Shown: one piece after another, positions 7,959-15,490 of the stretch
How the letters are laid out: the number at the start of each line of letters is the position of its first letter
Position numbering within the stretch: the first letter of the stretch is position 1
Origin: Patulibacter americanus DSM 16676
GTDB lineage: Bacteria; Actinomycetota; Thermoleophilia; Solirubrobacterales; Solirubrobacteraceae
Length of the DNA stretch: 37,522 bases
Direction of reading: 5' to 3'
Assembly: GCF_000420025.1 (NCBI RefSeq)
Contig: NZ_ATUD01000022.1
Coordinates: forward strand, 1-37,522
Position numbers and translations under genes: made by a program
Notes under the pieces: model-generated
Database searches by the model: none
What the model saw: the letters and a program-made list of their open reading frames with translations, nothing else
What the model was told of the DNA's origin: nothing

Positions 7959-8464
7959 CGGTGGTCCCCTTCGTGGTGATCGGTCGGGTCGGTCGGGTGG
8001 GGGCCGGGGGTGGCGGGATCGGTCGATCCGGCCGCGGTTCCGCGGGCGCCGGGAGTACCGGCGGTCCCGGTCGTCCCGGGAGCGATCGGCTCGTTGGCGA
8101 TCTCGGCGGCGCGCTCGAGCGCGCGGACCCGCAGCGGGTCGAAGACGTCGCGGGAGCGGCGCACGTAGGCGAGCGCCAGCCCGAACGTCATGACGAACTG
8201 CGAGAGGGCGAAGACGTAGCCGACGGTCAGGCCGTCGACGAGGAACTCGGAGCCCATGAAGTCCTCGGCGTAGCCCGCCATGAGGATGAAGAGCAGGTAC
8301 CAGAAGAGGAAGAAGACCGTGGCGGGCACGATCCAGGCGCGCTTCTTCTGCACGAGCTCCTGGAACTCGGGGGTCTCGGCCACCTGTTGCCAGGTGGCCA
8401 CCTCGGGCGTGGTCCCGCGCGGTGGCGGGGCGGCGTCCGTCGGGGGCGTGTCGGGGGTGTCCAT
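7955..8464 (-). CDS. DUF485 membrane protein, small partner of the acetate symporter
   Basis: This 169-residue protein has a hydrophilic N-terminus, two transmembrane helices (AWIVPATVFFLFWYLLFIL and a second beginning TVGYVFALSQFVMTFGLAL) and a basic segment YVRRSRDVFDPLR, the classic DUF485 layout (YjcH in E. coli). It ends in a Gly/Thr/Pro-rich tail. ATG 8464 is chosen because the family begins shortly before the first helix; longer versions reaching toward 8632 would run through the repeated regulatory DNA and overlap the divergent gene. No strong ribosome binding site is visible. The stop overlaps the symporter start, so the two proteins are likely made together. Confidence 0.85.
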   Translation of the reverse strand: MDTPDTPPTDAAPPPRGTTPEVATWQQVAETPEFQELVQKKRAWIVPATVFFLFWYLLFILMAGYAEDFMGSEFLVDGLTVGYVFALSQFVMTFGLALAYVRRSRDVFDPLRVRALERAAEIANEPIAPGTTGTAGTPGARGTAAGSTDPATPGPHPTDPTDHHEGDHR

Positions 8465-8485
8465 GGGACCGACGCTCGTCGCCCG

Positions 8486-8562
8486 GCCGTTCGTCGTCCA
8501 CGGTCCTCGGTGGACGGTGTCCACCGCGCGACGAACGGCGGGTGGAGCGCGACGAACGGCGG
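8486..8562. promoter_or_regulatory. Candidate LytTR-type operator in the divergent promoter
   Basis: The 9-mer GCCGTTCGT occurs three times: on the minus strand at 8531-8539 and 8552-8560, and on the plus strand at 8486-8494. The two minus-strand copies sit in 16-bp direct repeats (GCGCGACGAACGGCGG at 8526-8541 and 8547-8562) whose period is exactly 21 bp, two helical turns. Known LytTR sites are pairs of roughly 9-bp direct repeats with a similar period; GCCGTTCGT matches the described consensus WMMGTTNRK at eight of nine positions. A further dyad, CGGTGGAC/GTCCACCG (8508-8515, 8519-8526), lies between. A LytTR regulator is encoded 1.3 kb away. Confidence 0.6.
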
Positions 8563-8612
8563 CCGGTGGACCCGTCGTGTGACGCCGGGCACCCTCGGGA
8601 TAGGATGGCGCC

Positions 8613-9824
8613 GTGGTCCTGCTCCTCGGCATGGCGCTGGGCGCCGCGCTGACGGCGTCGCTCCTGGCCCTCTCCCGCCTCGTGCGTCATCCCCGTCGGC
8701 TCCTGGCCCCGGGCGACGAGGCCACGCGCGCGGCGCTGCACCACGTCGCCGCGATGCTGCCCGACCTGCGCCGCGGCCTGACCGTGCGCAGCGCCCAGCG
8801 GGCCGTGGCGCACGTGCGGGCCCTCGCGCAGGCGCCGACCGTCGTGCTGCTCGACCGCGAGCAGGTGCTCGCCCGCGCCGGGTCCGGCCCGCTCGATCCC
8901 GGCGATCCGCTGCCGCCCGTGGTGTTCCAGGCGTCCGCGGAGCGCGTGCACGTCGAGCCGCTCGTGACGCTGGGCGACGTGACCCAGCCGCGCGCGGCGG
9001 TCGTCGTCGCGCTGCGGGTGGGGGAGGAGCACGTCGGCTGGCTGCTGGCGCTGTTCCCTCCCGGCCGGGTGCGGGCCGAGGACGCGCGGGTCGTCGCCGA
9101 GACCGCGGCGCTCGTCTCGGCCCAGGTCGGCCTGTCGGTGCTGGCGGAGCAGGAGGCGCGCGCGTCGACGGCCGAGCTGCGGGCGCTGCGGGCCCAGATC
9201 TCGCCCCACTTCGTCTACAACGCGATGGCCGCGATCGCCGCCCTGATCCACACCGCGCCGGACGAGGCGCGCGAGCTGTTGACCGAGTTCGCCGACTTCA
9301 CCCGCTACGCGTTCCGCGAGCAGCGCTCGTACGTGCCGTTGGCCGACGAGCTGCACTACGTCCAGAAGTACCTGCGGCTCGAGCAGGCGCGGTTCGGTGA
9401 CCGGCTCGAGGTGCGGGTCGCGGTCGCGCCCGAGATCCTGGGTGCCGCCGTGCCCGTGCTCTCGCTGCAGCCGCTCGTGGAGAACGCGATCCGCCACGGG
9501 GTCGAGGGCCGCGCGGCCGAGGGCCCGGCGCACGTCGAGATCGTGGGGGTCGACCTGGACCGCGACGTCGAGCTGCGCGTGACGGACGACGGGCCCGGGG
9601 TCGACCCCGCCGTCGCTCGCTCCGCGCTGGCCGGCGCCCGCGGCGGCATCGGCCTGCGCAACGTCGACGCGCGGCTGCGGGCGTCGTTCGGCGAGAGCTA
9701 CGGCCTGCGGGTCACGGGGCGCCCGGAGCAGGGGACGGTCGTGCGGATGCGCGTGCCGAAGTTCCGCGCCGAGGTCCGCGCCCAGATGGCCCACGAGGTC
9801 GCCCCGGCGGAGGTCGCACCGTGA
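8613..9824 (+). CDS. LytS-type sensor histidine kinase
   Basis: The 403-residue protein has one N-terminal membrane helix (VLLLGMALGAALTASLLAL), a GAF-like sensory region (about 55-180), then a His_kinase (PF06580-type) domain with ALRAQISPHFVYNAM and phospho-acceptor His199. An HATPase domain follows with LVENAIRHG (Asn291) and TDDGPG (about 324-329). All catalytic boxes are intact, unlike the kinase at 2074-3363. The start is GTG 8613, with a purine-rich stretch (GGGATAGGA) just upstream. The partner LytTR regulator begins 70 bp downstream. In E. coli, comparable LytS/LytTR pairs (BtsSR, YpdAB) sense pyruvate and switch on uptake transporters. The flanking symporter genes make a similar carboxylate-sensing role plausible here. 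Confidence 0.92.
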   Translation: MVLLLGMALGAALTASLLALSRLVRHPRRLLAPGDEATRAALHHVAAMLPDLRRGLTVRSAQRAVAHVRALAQAPTVVLLDREQVLARAGSGPLDPGDPLPPVVFQASAERVHVEPLVTLGDVTQPRAAVVVALRVGEEHVGWLLALFPPGRVRAEDARVVAETAALVSAQVGLSVLAEQEARASTAELRALRAQISPHFVYNAMAAIAALIHTAPDEARELLTEFADFTRYAFREQRSYVPLADELHYVQKYLRLEQARFGDRLEVRVAVAPEILGAAVPVLSLQPLVENAIRHGVEGRAAEGPAHVEIVGVDLDRDVELRVTDDGPGVDPAVARSALAGARGGIGLRNVDARLRASFGESYGLRVTGRPEQGTVVRMRVPKFRAEVRAQMAHEVAPAEVAP

Positions 9825-9894
9825 GCGCGCCAGGTCCGATCCCGACCCTGCCCGGCCCCACTGCGACCGTGCCCGGCCCGGCCGAGGCGACCCG

Positions 9895-10803
9895 GTGAGC
9901 GTCCCGGCCGCGACGGCGACCGCCGGCCTGCGCGTGCTGGCCGTGGACGACGAACCACTGGCGCTCGCCGACCTCGAGCGGATGCTCCGCGCGTCCCCCT
10001 CCGTCGGCGAGGTCGTGACGGCGTCGGGCGGCGAGGCCGCGCTCGAGCTGCTCGGCGACGGCCAGTTCGACCTGCTGCTGCTCGACGTGCGGATGCCGGG
10101 CCTCGACGGCGTGCGCCTGGCGCGCGTCGTGCGGCGCTTCTCCGACCCGCCGGCCCTCGTCTTCGTCACGGCGCACGAGAGCGCGGCGGTCGAGGCGTTC
10201 GCCCTGCAGGCCGTGGACTACCTGCTCAAGCCGGTGGCGACCTCGCGGCTCGAGGAGACCCTGCGTCGGGTCGGCGACGCGCGGGCGGCGGACGCGGCCG
10301 CGGCGGCCGCGGCCGGGCGGGCAGGTGCCGTGGCACCGTCGGCGGGCGGGCTCGGGCACGGGTCCGGGATGGAGCCGCCGGGCGGCGTCGGCACGGGGAT
10401 CGCCGCGGGCACGAACGCTGCGGGGGCCGCTGGGGCTCCGGTCGCGGGCGCGCCGGGCGACGCGCTCGACGGCGAGCTCGTGCCCGTCGACAACGTGCGC
10501 GGCGGCGGCACGCGGCTCGTGCGGCGCAGCTCGATCCTCTACGTCGAGGCCTACGGCGACTACGTCCGGATCGTGGCCGACGACGGGCGGTTCCTCCTCC
10601 GCGCGCGGCTCGGCGACCTCGAGCAGCGGTGGGCGCCCCACGGGTTCGTCCGGGTGCACCGCGGCTACCTCGTCGACCTGCGCCGCGCGGTCGAGCTGCA
10701 CCCGCAGCTGGGCGGGACGGCCGCGTTGCGGTTCGCCGACGGCAGCGAGGTGCCCGTCGCCCGTCGGCAGGTCGGCGAGCTGCGGCGGAGGCTGCGCGCG
10801 TGA
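9895..10803 (+). CDS. LytTR-family response regulator
   Basis: This is a 302-residue transcription regulator. The receiver domain (about 12-125) has AVDDEP, phospho-acceptor Asp64 (LLLDVRMPG), Thr92 and Lys112 (LLKPV). A Gly/Ala-rich linker of about 65 residues joins it to a C-terminal LytTR DNA-binding domain with YVEAYGDYVRIV and VRVHRGYLVDL, the usual landmarks. The linker is longer than in most family members. The start is GTG 9895, with GAGG about seven nt upstream. The stop overlaps the GTG of the next gene (GTGA). Candidate binding sites lie at 8486-8562, in front of its own operon and of the divergent acetate symporter operon, so it probably regulates one or both. Confidence 0.93.
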   Translation: MSVPAATATAGLRVLAVDDEPLALADLERMLRASPSVGEVVTASGGEAALELLGDGQFDLLLLDVRMPGLDGVRLARVVRRFSDPPALVFVTAHESAAVEAFALQAVDYLLKPVATSRLEETLRRVGDARAADAAAAAAAGRAGAVAPSAGGLGHGSGMEPPGGVGTGIAAGTNAAGAAGAPVAGAPGDALDGELVPVDNVRGGGTRLVRRSSILYVEAYGDYVRIVADDGRFLLRARLGDLEQRWAPHGFVRVHRGYLVDLRRAVELHPQLGGTAALRFADGSEVPVARRQVGELRRRLRA

Positions 10804-11276
10804 GCGTCGACCGCCGCGAGCTCGACGAGGCGACCCCGCACGCGCAGCTCTACCTCGACCGCCTGCGCAGCGCGCACCTCGCGCTCTCCGGCGTCACCGT
10901 GCTCGCGTTCGGCGGGCTCGTCGGCGCGCTGCCCCTCGTCGCCCTGGCGCTCCCCAGCCTCGAGGAGCACACGATCCTGGGCGTGCCCCTCGCGGTGCTC
11001 CTGATGCTGGCGCCGTACCCGGTGTTCGTCCTCATCGCCTGGATCTACGTGCGCCGCGCGGACGGGCTCGACGAGACGTTCGTCGCCCTCGTGGCGGAGG
11101 ACGACCCGGACGAGCCGCTGCGGTTCGGCGGCATCGGGGGGGCCAACGGTGCGCCGTGGCGCCCGACGGGAACCCTGGGCGCGGGCGGTCCGGGCGTCGG
11201 CGGACCGGGCGCGGTCGGGCGGGATGCGGGCGGGCGGCCGGAGACGGACGGGCCGCCGGGCCCGGGCGCGGCGTAG
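10800..11276 (+). CDS. DUF485-like two-helix membrane protein
   Basis: The 158-residue protein starts at GTG 10800, overlapping the regulator stop. Two hydrophobic helices (around VTVLAFGGLVGALPLVALAL and ILGVPLAVLLMLAPYPVFVL) are followed by IAWIYVRRADGLDETFVALV, which resembles the post-helix basic segment of DUF485 proteins. The C-terminal 45 residues are Gly/Pro-rich low complexity. It is probably the small partner of the symporter that follows, whose GTG start shares its last base with this stop (TAGTG). It is a more distant family member than the protein at 7955-8464. Confidence 0.8.
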   Translation: MSVDRRELDEATPHAQLYLDRLRSAHLALSGVTVLAFGGLVGALPLVALALPSLEEHTILGVPLAVLLMLAPYPVFVLIAWIYVRRADGLDETFVALVAEDDPDEPLRFGGIGGANGAPWRPTGTLGAGGPGVGGPGAVGRDAGGRPETDGPPGPGAA

Positions 11277-13138
11277 TGCTGGCGCTCGCGGCGATCGTCG
11301 CCGTCACGGGCGGGGCGCTCGGCATCGGCGCGTGGGGGGTGCGCTGGGCCCGCACCACGTCCGACCTCTTCGTCGCCTCGCGGGCGATCACCCCGTGGTG
11401 GAACGCGGCGGCGATCTCGGGCGAGTACCTGTCGGCGGCGTCGTTCCTCGGCGTCGCGGGCCTGACGATGCGCTCCGGGCTCGCCGCGCTGTGGCTGCCC
11501 GTGGGGTTCGCGGCGGGGTACCTCGCGCTGCTGCTCTTCGTCGCCGCGCCCCTGCGGCGCTTCGGCTCGTACACGATCCCCGACTTCGTCGAGGGCCGTC
11601 TGGGCAGCCGCACGCTGCGCACGGCGTCGGCCATCACGCTGCTGGCGATCGGCGGGCTCTACCTCGTCCCGCAGCTGCGCGGCGCGGGGCTGGCCCTGGG
11701 CGAGGCCGCCGACGTGCCCTACGGCGTCGGCATCCTCATCGCGGCCGTCATCGTCTGCGCGAGCGTCGCGTTCGGCGGCATGCGCGCGGTCACCTACGTC
11801 CAGGCGTTCCAGTTCTGGGTCAAGCTCGTGGCGATCAGCCTGCCCGCGTGCCTGATCGTCGCCCACCTCGGCGGCCTGCCGGAGCGCGCCGCCCTGCTCG
11901 GCCAGGAGCTCCCGAGCGCACCCGAGGGTGGCCTCGTCGTGCGGATCGACGTGCCGCACCCGGTGACGTTCCCGCGCGCGGCGACGTACGAGACGGTGGC
12001 GGACGGCGGGACGTTCGGCGGGCGAGGCGCGGCTGCCGGCGGCGGCGCGGCTGGGGGCGGCGGCGCGGCTGGGGGCGGCGGCGCGGCTGCGGGCGGCGGC
12101 GCGGCTGGGGGCGGCGGCGCGGCTGCGGACCGCGTGACGCGCCACCGCGTCGCCGCGGGGCAGCGCGTCGTGCTGCCGCGGGGCGAGGTCCGGCTGCCGG
12201 AGGGCACGGCCGTGCCGGTGGCCGACGGCATCCGCGCGCAGACCGGGGCGGAGTGGGCCCGGCCGGCCGGCGGCGAGGGGCGGGGGAGCCCGCTCTTCAT
12301 CTACTCCCTGCTCATCGCCACGTTCCTCGGGACGATGGGCCTGCCACACATCCTCGTCCGCTTCTACACGAACGCCACGGGCTCGGCCGCGCGGCACACG
12401 ACGGTGCGCGTGCTCGGGCTGCTCGGGCTCTTCTACCTCTTCCCCGTCGTCTACGGCCTCGTCGGGCGGGCGTTGACGCCGGAGCTCTACGTCACGGGCG
12501 ACACGGACCTCGTGGTCCTGCGCCTGCCCTCCGCGGTGCTCGAGGGCTGGACGGGCGAGCTGGCGACGGCGTTCGTCTCGGCGGGCGCGTTCGCCGCGTT
12601 CGTCTCGACCGCCTCGGGCCTGCTCGTCTCGACCGCCGGGACGGTGGCCTACGACCTGGCGCCGCGGCGCGGCGGCCCCGACGACGACCGGGCGCGCCGC
12701 CGCCGCTACCGCGCCGCGGCCGTGGTCACGATCGCGGTGCCCTCGCTGCTCGCGGTCGCCGCGCGCGGGCTCGACATCACGATCCTCGTCTCGTGGTCGT
12801 TCGCGCTGGCGGCGTCGACGTTCTGCCCGCTGCTGCTCCTGGGCATCTGGTGGTCGCGCCTGACGCCCCGCGGCGCGCTGGCGGGGATGATCGCCGGCGG
12901 GTTCTGCGCCAGCGGCGGCATCGTGGCGGCGGTCTTCGCGGGTGGCGCGGCGGAGGAGTCCCTGCTCGCCCAGCCCGCGCTGATCTCCGTCCCCGTCGCG
13001 TTCCTGACCATGGCCGTCGTCTCGCTGCGCGACACGCCCCCGTCGCGGATCGCGGTCGCGGGGGCGATGCGCGCGCTGCACGTGCCCGAGGCCGCGGCGT
13101 CGCCCGACCCGGCCTTCGGGGCGGCGGGACGGGGATGA
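11276..13138 (+). CDS. Sodium:solute symporter (SSS family) with repetitive loop
   Basis: This 620-residue polytopic protein is paralogous to the symporter at 6363-7958. Shared landmarks are TSDLFVASR, GEYLSAASFLG near the N-terminus and GLPHILVRFYTN in the centre. It differs by a roughly 140-residue hydrophilic loop between the helix LVAISLPACLIVAHLGG and the helix starting LFIYSLLIATF. That loop holds a six-residue Gly/Ala repeat coded by an 18-bp minisatellite. The start is GTG 11276. It is the last gene of the LytS/LytTR operon, which suggests that the kinase senses its substrate or a related carboxylate. The substrate is unknown; monocarboxylates are the likely class. An AT-rich hairpin follows 13 bp after the stop. 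Confidence 0.88.
   Translation: MLALAAIVAVTGGALGIGAWGVRWARTTSDLFVASRAITPWWNAAAISGEYLSAASFLGVAGLTMRSGLAALWLPVGFAAGYLALLLFVAAPLRRFGSYTIPDFVEGRLGSRTLRTASAITLLAIGGLYLVPQLRGAGLALGEAADVPYGVGILIAAVIVCASVAFGGMRAVTYVQAFQFWVKLVAISLPACLIVAHLGGLPERAALLGQELPSAPEGGLVVRIDVPHPVTFPRAATYETVADGGTFGGRGAAAGGGAAGGGGAAGGGGAAAGGGAAGGGGAAADRVTRHRVAAGQRVVLPRGEVRLPEGTAVPVADGIRAQTGAEWARPAGGEGRGSPLFIYSLLIATFLGTMGLPHILVRFYTNATGSAARHTTVRVLGLLGLFYLFPVVYGLVGRALTPELYVTGDTDLVVLRLPSAVLEGWTGELATAFVSAGAFAAFVSTASGLLVSTAGTVAYDLAPRRGGPDDDRARRRRYRAAAVVTIAVPSLLAVAARGLDITILVSWSFALAASTFCPLLLLGIWWSRLTPRGALAGMIAGGFCASGGIVAAVFAGGAAEESLLAQPALISVPVAFLTMAVVSLRDTPPSRIAVAGAMRALHVPEAAASPDPAFGAAGRG
12026..12127 (+). repeat. 18-bp coding minisatellite
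   Basis: ggcgcggctg recurs at 12026, 12044, 12062, 12080, 12098 and 12116, an exact 18-bp period. Each unit codes for Gly-Ala-Ala plus three Gly/Ala residues, so copy changes keep the frame. It lies in the large hydrophilic loop of the symporter. Confidence 0.9.
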
Positions 13139-13150
13139 CCGCGCGCGGCC

Positions 13151-13186
13151 GTACGAATATGCACAGCGCGCTTGTCATATTCGTAC
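13151..13186. terminator. AT-rich hairpin after the LytS/LytTR-symporter operon
   Basis: GTACGAATATG (13151-13161) and CATATTCGTAC (13176-13186) are perfect 11-bp inverted copies with a 14-nt loop, just after the stop at 13138. The AT-rich arms stand out in this GC-rich sequence. A terminator is the simplest reading; an operator is possible. The rest of 13187-13425 holds no gene. Confidence 0.5.
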
Positions 13187-13425
13187 TGCCGCGGTCGGGA
13201 GATCGTTGGTCCGGGGTGATGCGAGGGGCGCGGGCTGCGTGGGGGCGGGCTGCGTGGGGGACGGAGCAGCGCCGTCCGGGCCGGGCGGGGCGATGGTGCG
13301 ACAGTCCGCAGTTGCACGGTCCGTCGGGCACACGCGAAGTGCGGGTGGGGGCGCCCTGCACCGAACCGTCCGGTGTCGCGCGCGCCACTGAAGTCCGGGA
13401 CCATGGATGCCGATGGACTCCCGTG

Positions 13426-15003
13426 ATGCCTGAACGCCCACGCACCCTGCTGCTGGGCGGCGCGACCGCGGTCGGCGGCGCTCTGCTCGCCCTCACGGTC
13501 TCCGCGCCGGCTCTCGCCGCGAGCACCGCGACGTGCCGGACGGCGTTGACCGGCACGCTCGACACGCGCGACCCCACGACGCTGCAGGACCGCCCCGTCG
13601 CGACGGTCCGGCTGTCGGGAGCCCGCAGCGCGACCGGCGTCCGCGTGACCGTCACCCGCCGCGGGCGCACGCTCGCCACCGGCCGCGCCGCCGGCACGGT
13701 GCGGACCGGCACCGCGCCCGTCGAGCTGCGCCTGCGCGGCACCCCGGCGCGCGGCCCCGTGCGGATCGTCGTCCGGGGACGCGTCGCCGGCTGCGGCACG
13801 GTGCGGGGCACCGCCTCGTGGCGGCTCTCCGCCCCGTCGCTCCCGGTCCGCGCGACGCTCCGCGCCACGACCGTCGTCGCCGGCCGCTCCGTCGTGCGGG
13901 TCCAGCTGCGCCCCGTCGCCGGTCGCCGCTCGCGCGGGGTGCGCGTCGCGCTCCTGAACGCGGCGGGCAAGCGGGTCGCGTCCGCCAACGTCCCGGGCAC
14001 GCTGTCGGGTCCGACCGAGGTCGCGCTGCAGGCCGCGGGGACCTTGCCGTCCGGGGCCTACCGCGTGACGGCGTCGGGCCGCGCCGGCGGCTCCGCCACG
14101 ATGCGCGCCACGGCCGCCGTGGTCCTGTCCGCGGCGTCGACCGATCCCTCGGCGGCCTCGGCCACGCCGTCGCGTCAGCGCGCCGTCGTCGACTGGTCCG
14201 GCGGCAAGCCGACGGGCCGCGACGTCGCCGGCTTCGTGCTCCCCGGCATCGGCCACGGCGAGATCCTCTGCCGCCCCGACGCCCAGGGGCTGCGCGTCTA
14301 CCCGACGGACCTGCGGCGCGAGACCTCGCTGCTGAACTGGACGTACAAGGACTGGGGCGCCACGGCCGACACGCGCGAGAAGGCGCTGCGCGAGGCGCTC
14401 GCCACCACGGGCACCGGCCGCGACTTCTCCGAGGGCCTGAACAAGTTCACGCCGCCCGAGAAGACGTCGACGGGCGAGTTCGTCGCGCTGCTCACCGACC
14501 GCGGCACCATCGCGGGCCCCGGCGACGCGGCCCTCGCGGCCCCGGTCGGCGTGCGCGTCACCTGGGTGTGGGACTTCACCTCGACCGGCTCCGCGCGGTG
14601 CCACGCCGAGGCCGAGGTCGTCGCGCAGACCGCCGGCTCGACGGGCATCGCCTCCGCCCAGGTCGTGTGGCGCGGCGACGCGGCCGCGGCCGGCCGTGAC
14701 GTGGCGGGCACCGACATCCCCGGCGTCGGCCGCCTGACCGTCGTCTGCCAGGCCGGTCCGGCCGGCATCCGCAACATCACCCTCGCCACGGGCGCCGGCG
14801 GCACGGTCACCACCCGCCAGGCCTCGGAGGACGTCGCGGTCCCCCAGACCGCCGGGCCGATCATCGCCGAGCTGCCCAACAACGGCCAGGTCCAGATCGA
14901 AGCCGCCGGCGTGCGGATCCTCGTGTCCTCCCGCTGGAAGGTCAACGACCCCGATCCCGGTCAGAACCGCTGCTCCGTGGCCGCGCAGGCCGTGGTGGGG
15001 TAG
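13426..15003 (+). CDS. Secreted protein with a duplicated C-terminal domain
   Basis: The 525-residue protein has a signal peptide (basic PERPR, a hydrophobic core, cleavage near APALAAS at about 32). Residues about 35-235 contain two beta-rich stretches with a pattern seen in Ig-like actinobacterial surface domains (VRVTVTRRGRTLATGRA and VRVALLNAAGKRVASANV). After a Ser/Ala/Pro linker come two related domains: about 253-401 begins GRDVAGFVLPGIGHGEILC, and about 412-525 begins GRDVAGTDIPGVGRLTVVC. Each copy carries a Cys at the matching position and a second Cys near its end (ARCHAEAEVV, NRCSVAAQAVV). I do not recognise the family. ATG 13426 follows an in-frame GTG at 13423. It has its own upstream region and ends 25 bp before the next gene. 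Confidence 0.8.
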   Translation: MPERPRTLLLGGATAVGGALLALTVSAPALAASTATCRTALTGTLDTRDPTTLQDRPVATVRLSGARSATGVRVTVTRRGRTLATGRAAGTVRTGTAPVELRLRGTPARGPVRIVVRGRVAGCGTVRGTASWRLSAPSLPVRATLRATTVVAGRSVVRVQLRPVAGRRSRGVRVALLNAAGKRVASANVPGTLSGPTEVALQAAGTLPSGAYRVTASGRAGGSATMRATAAVVLSAASTDPSAASATPSRQRAVVDWSGGKPTGRDVAGFVLPGIGHGEILCRPDAQGLRVYPTDLRRETSLLNWTYKDWGATADTREKALREALATTGTGRDFSEGLNKFTPPEKTSTGEFVALLTDRGTIAGPGDAALAAPVGVRVTWVWDFTSTGSARCHAEAEVVAQTAGSTGIASAQVVWRGDAAAAGRDVAGTDIPGVGRLTVVCQAGPAGIRNITLATGAGGTVTTRQASEDVAVPQTAGPIIAELPNNGQVQIEAAGVRILVSSRWKVNDPDPGQNRCSVAAQAVVG

Positions 15004-15028
15004 GGCGCGGGCGGGTAGCCTCGCCCCC

Positions 15029-15370
15029 ATGCGCCTCTACGTCTGCTGGAACACCTCGGTCGGGCCGATCGGCGACGGCTTCCACCCGTGCGGCAAGGCG
15101 TACCGGGCGCTGCGCGAGGCCGGCCACGACCCCGAGGTCGTCAAGGCCCGCGGGCTCCGGCTGCTGCCCGACGCGCTCTTCAACCGCACCGAGGGACGCC
15201 GCGAGGTCCGGCGGCTGACCGGGAGCACGACCGTCCCGGTGCTGGTCACGGACGACGACGAGGTCATTGCGGAGTCCGGGGCGATCGAGGCGTGGGCGGC
15301 GGCGCACCCCGTGGGTTCGCGCGCGGCCGGCTCGGGGAGGGGCGAGGCGGACGCGAGCGCGTCTGTGTAG
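15029..15370 (+). CDS. Glutaredoxin/GST-N-type thioredoxin-fold protein
   Basis: The 113-residue protein begins MRLYVCW and then has HPCGKAYRALREAGHDPEVV, so the N-terminal strand, the CG pair in place of a CxxC, and the first helix match the glutaredoxin or GST N-terminal fold. VPVLVTDDDEVIAESGAI gives the cis-Pro (VPVL) and the glutathione-contact ES region. Similar short proteins are, as I recall, common in Thermoleophilia. The redox substrate is unknown. The start lies 25 bp after the preceding stop, so co-transcription is possible. The stop codon TAG (15368-15370) lies inside the long hairpin described next. Confidence 0.85.
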   Translation: MRLYVCWNTSVGPIGDGFHPCGKAYRALREAGHDPEVVKARGLRLLPDALFNRTEGRREVRRLTGSTTVPVLVTDDDEVIAESGAIEAWAAAHPVGSRAAGSGRGEADASASV

Positions 15371-15411
15371 TGGTTTGCCACCTCAGAGGTGGCAAACCAC
15401 TACACAGACGC
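15359..15411. terminator. 26-bp perfect stem hairpin, bidirectional terminator
   Basis: Positions 15359-15384 and 15386-15411 are perfect inverted copies around a single A. The inner arm reads TTTGCCACCTC and the partner GAGGTGGCAAA. It sits between convergent genes: it overlaps the last codons and stop of the plus-strand gene and lies 80 bp past the end of the minus-strand gene cluster. Such a long perfect stem is exceptional in this window. It may be a repeated genomic element that serves as a terminator. Confidence 0.75.
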
Positions 15412-15490
15412 TCGGTGTCGGCCCACCCCGCGGTTCGCCCGCACGCCGGCCTGCCTCCCCACGCCCTACCGCGTCGCCCGCGCCCGCGCC

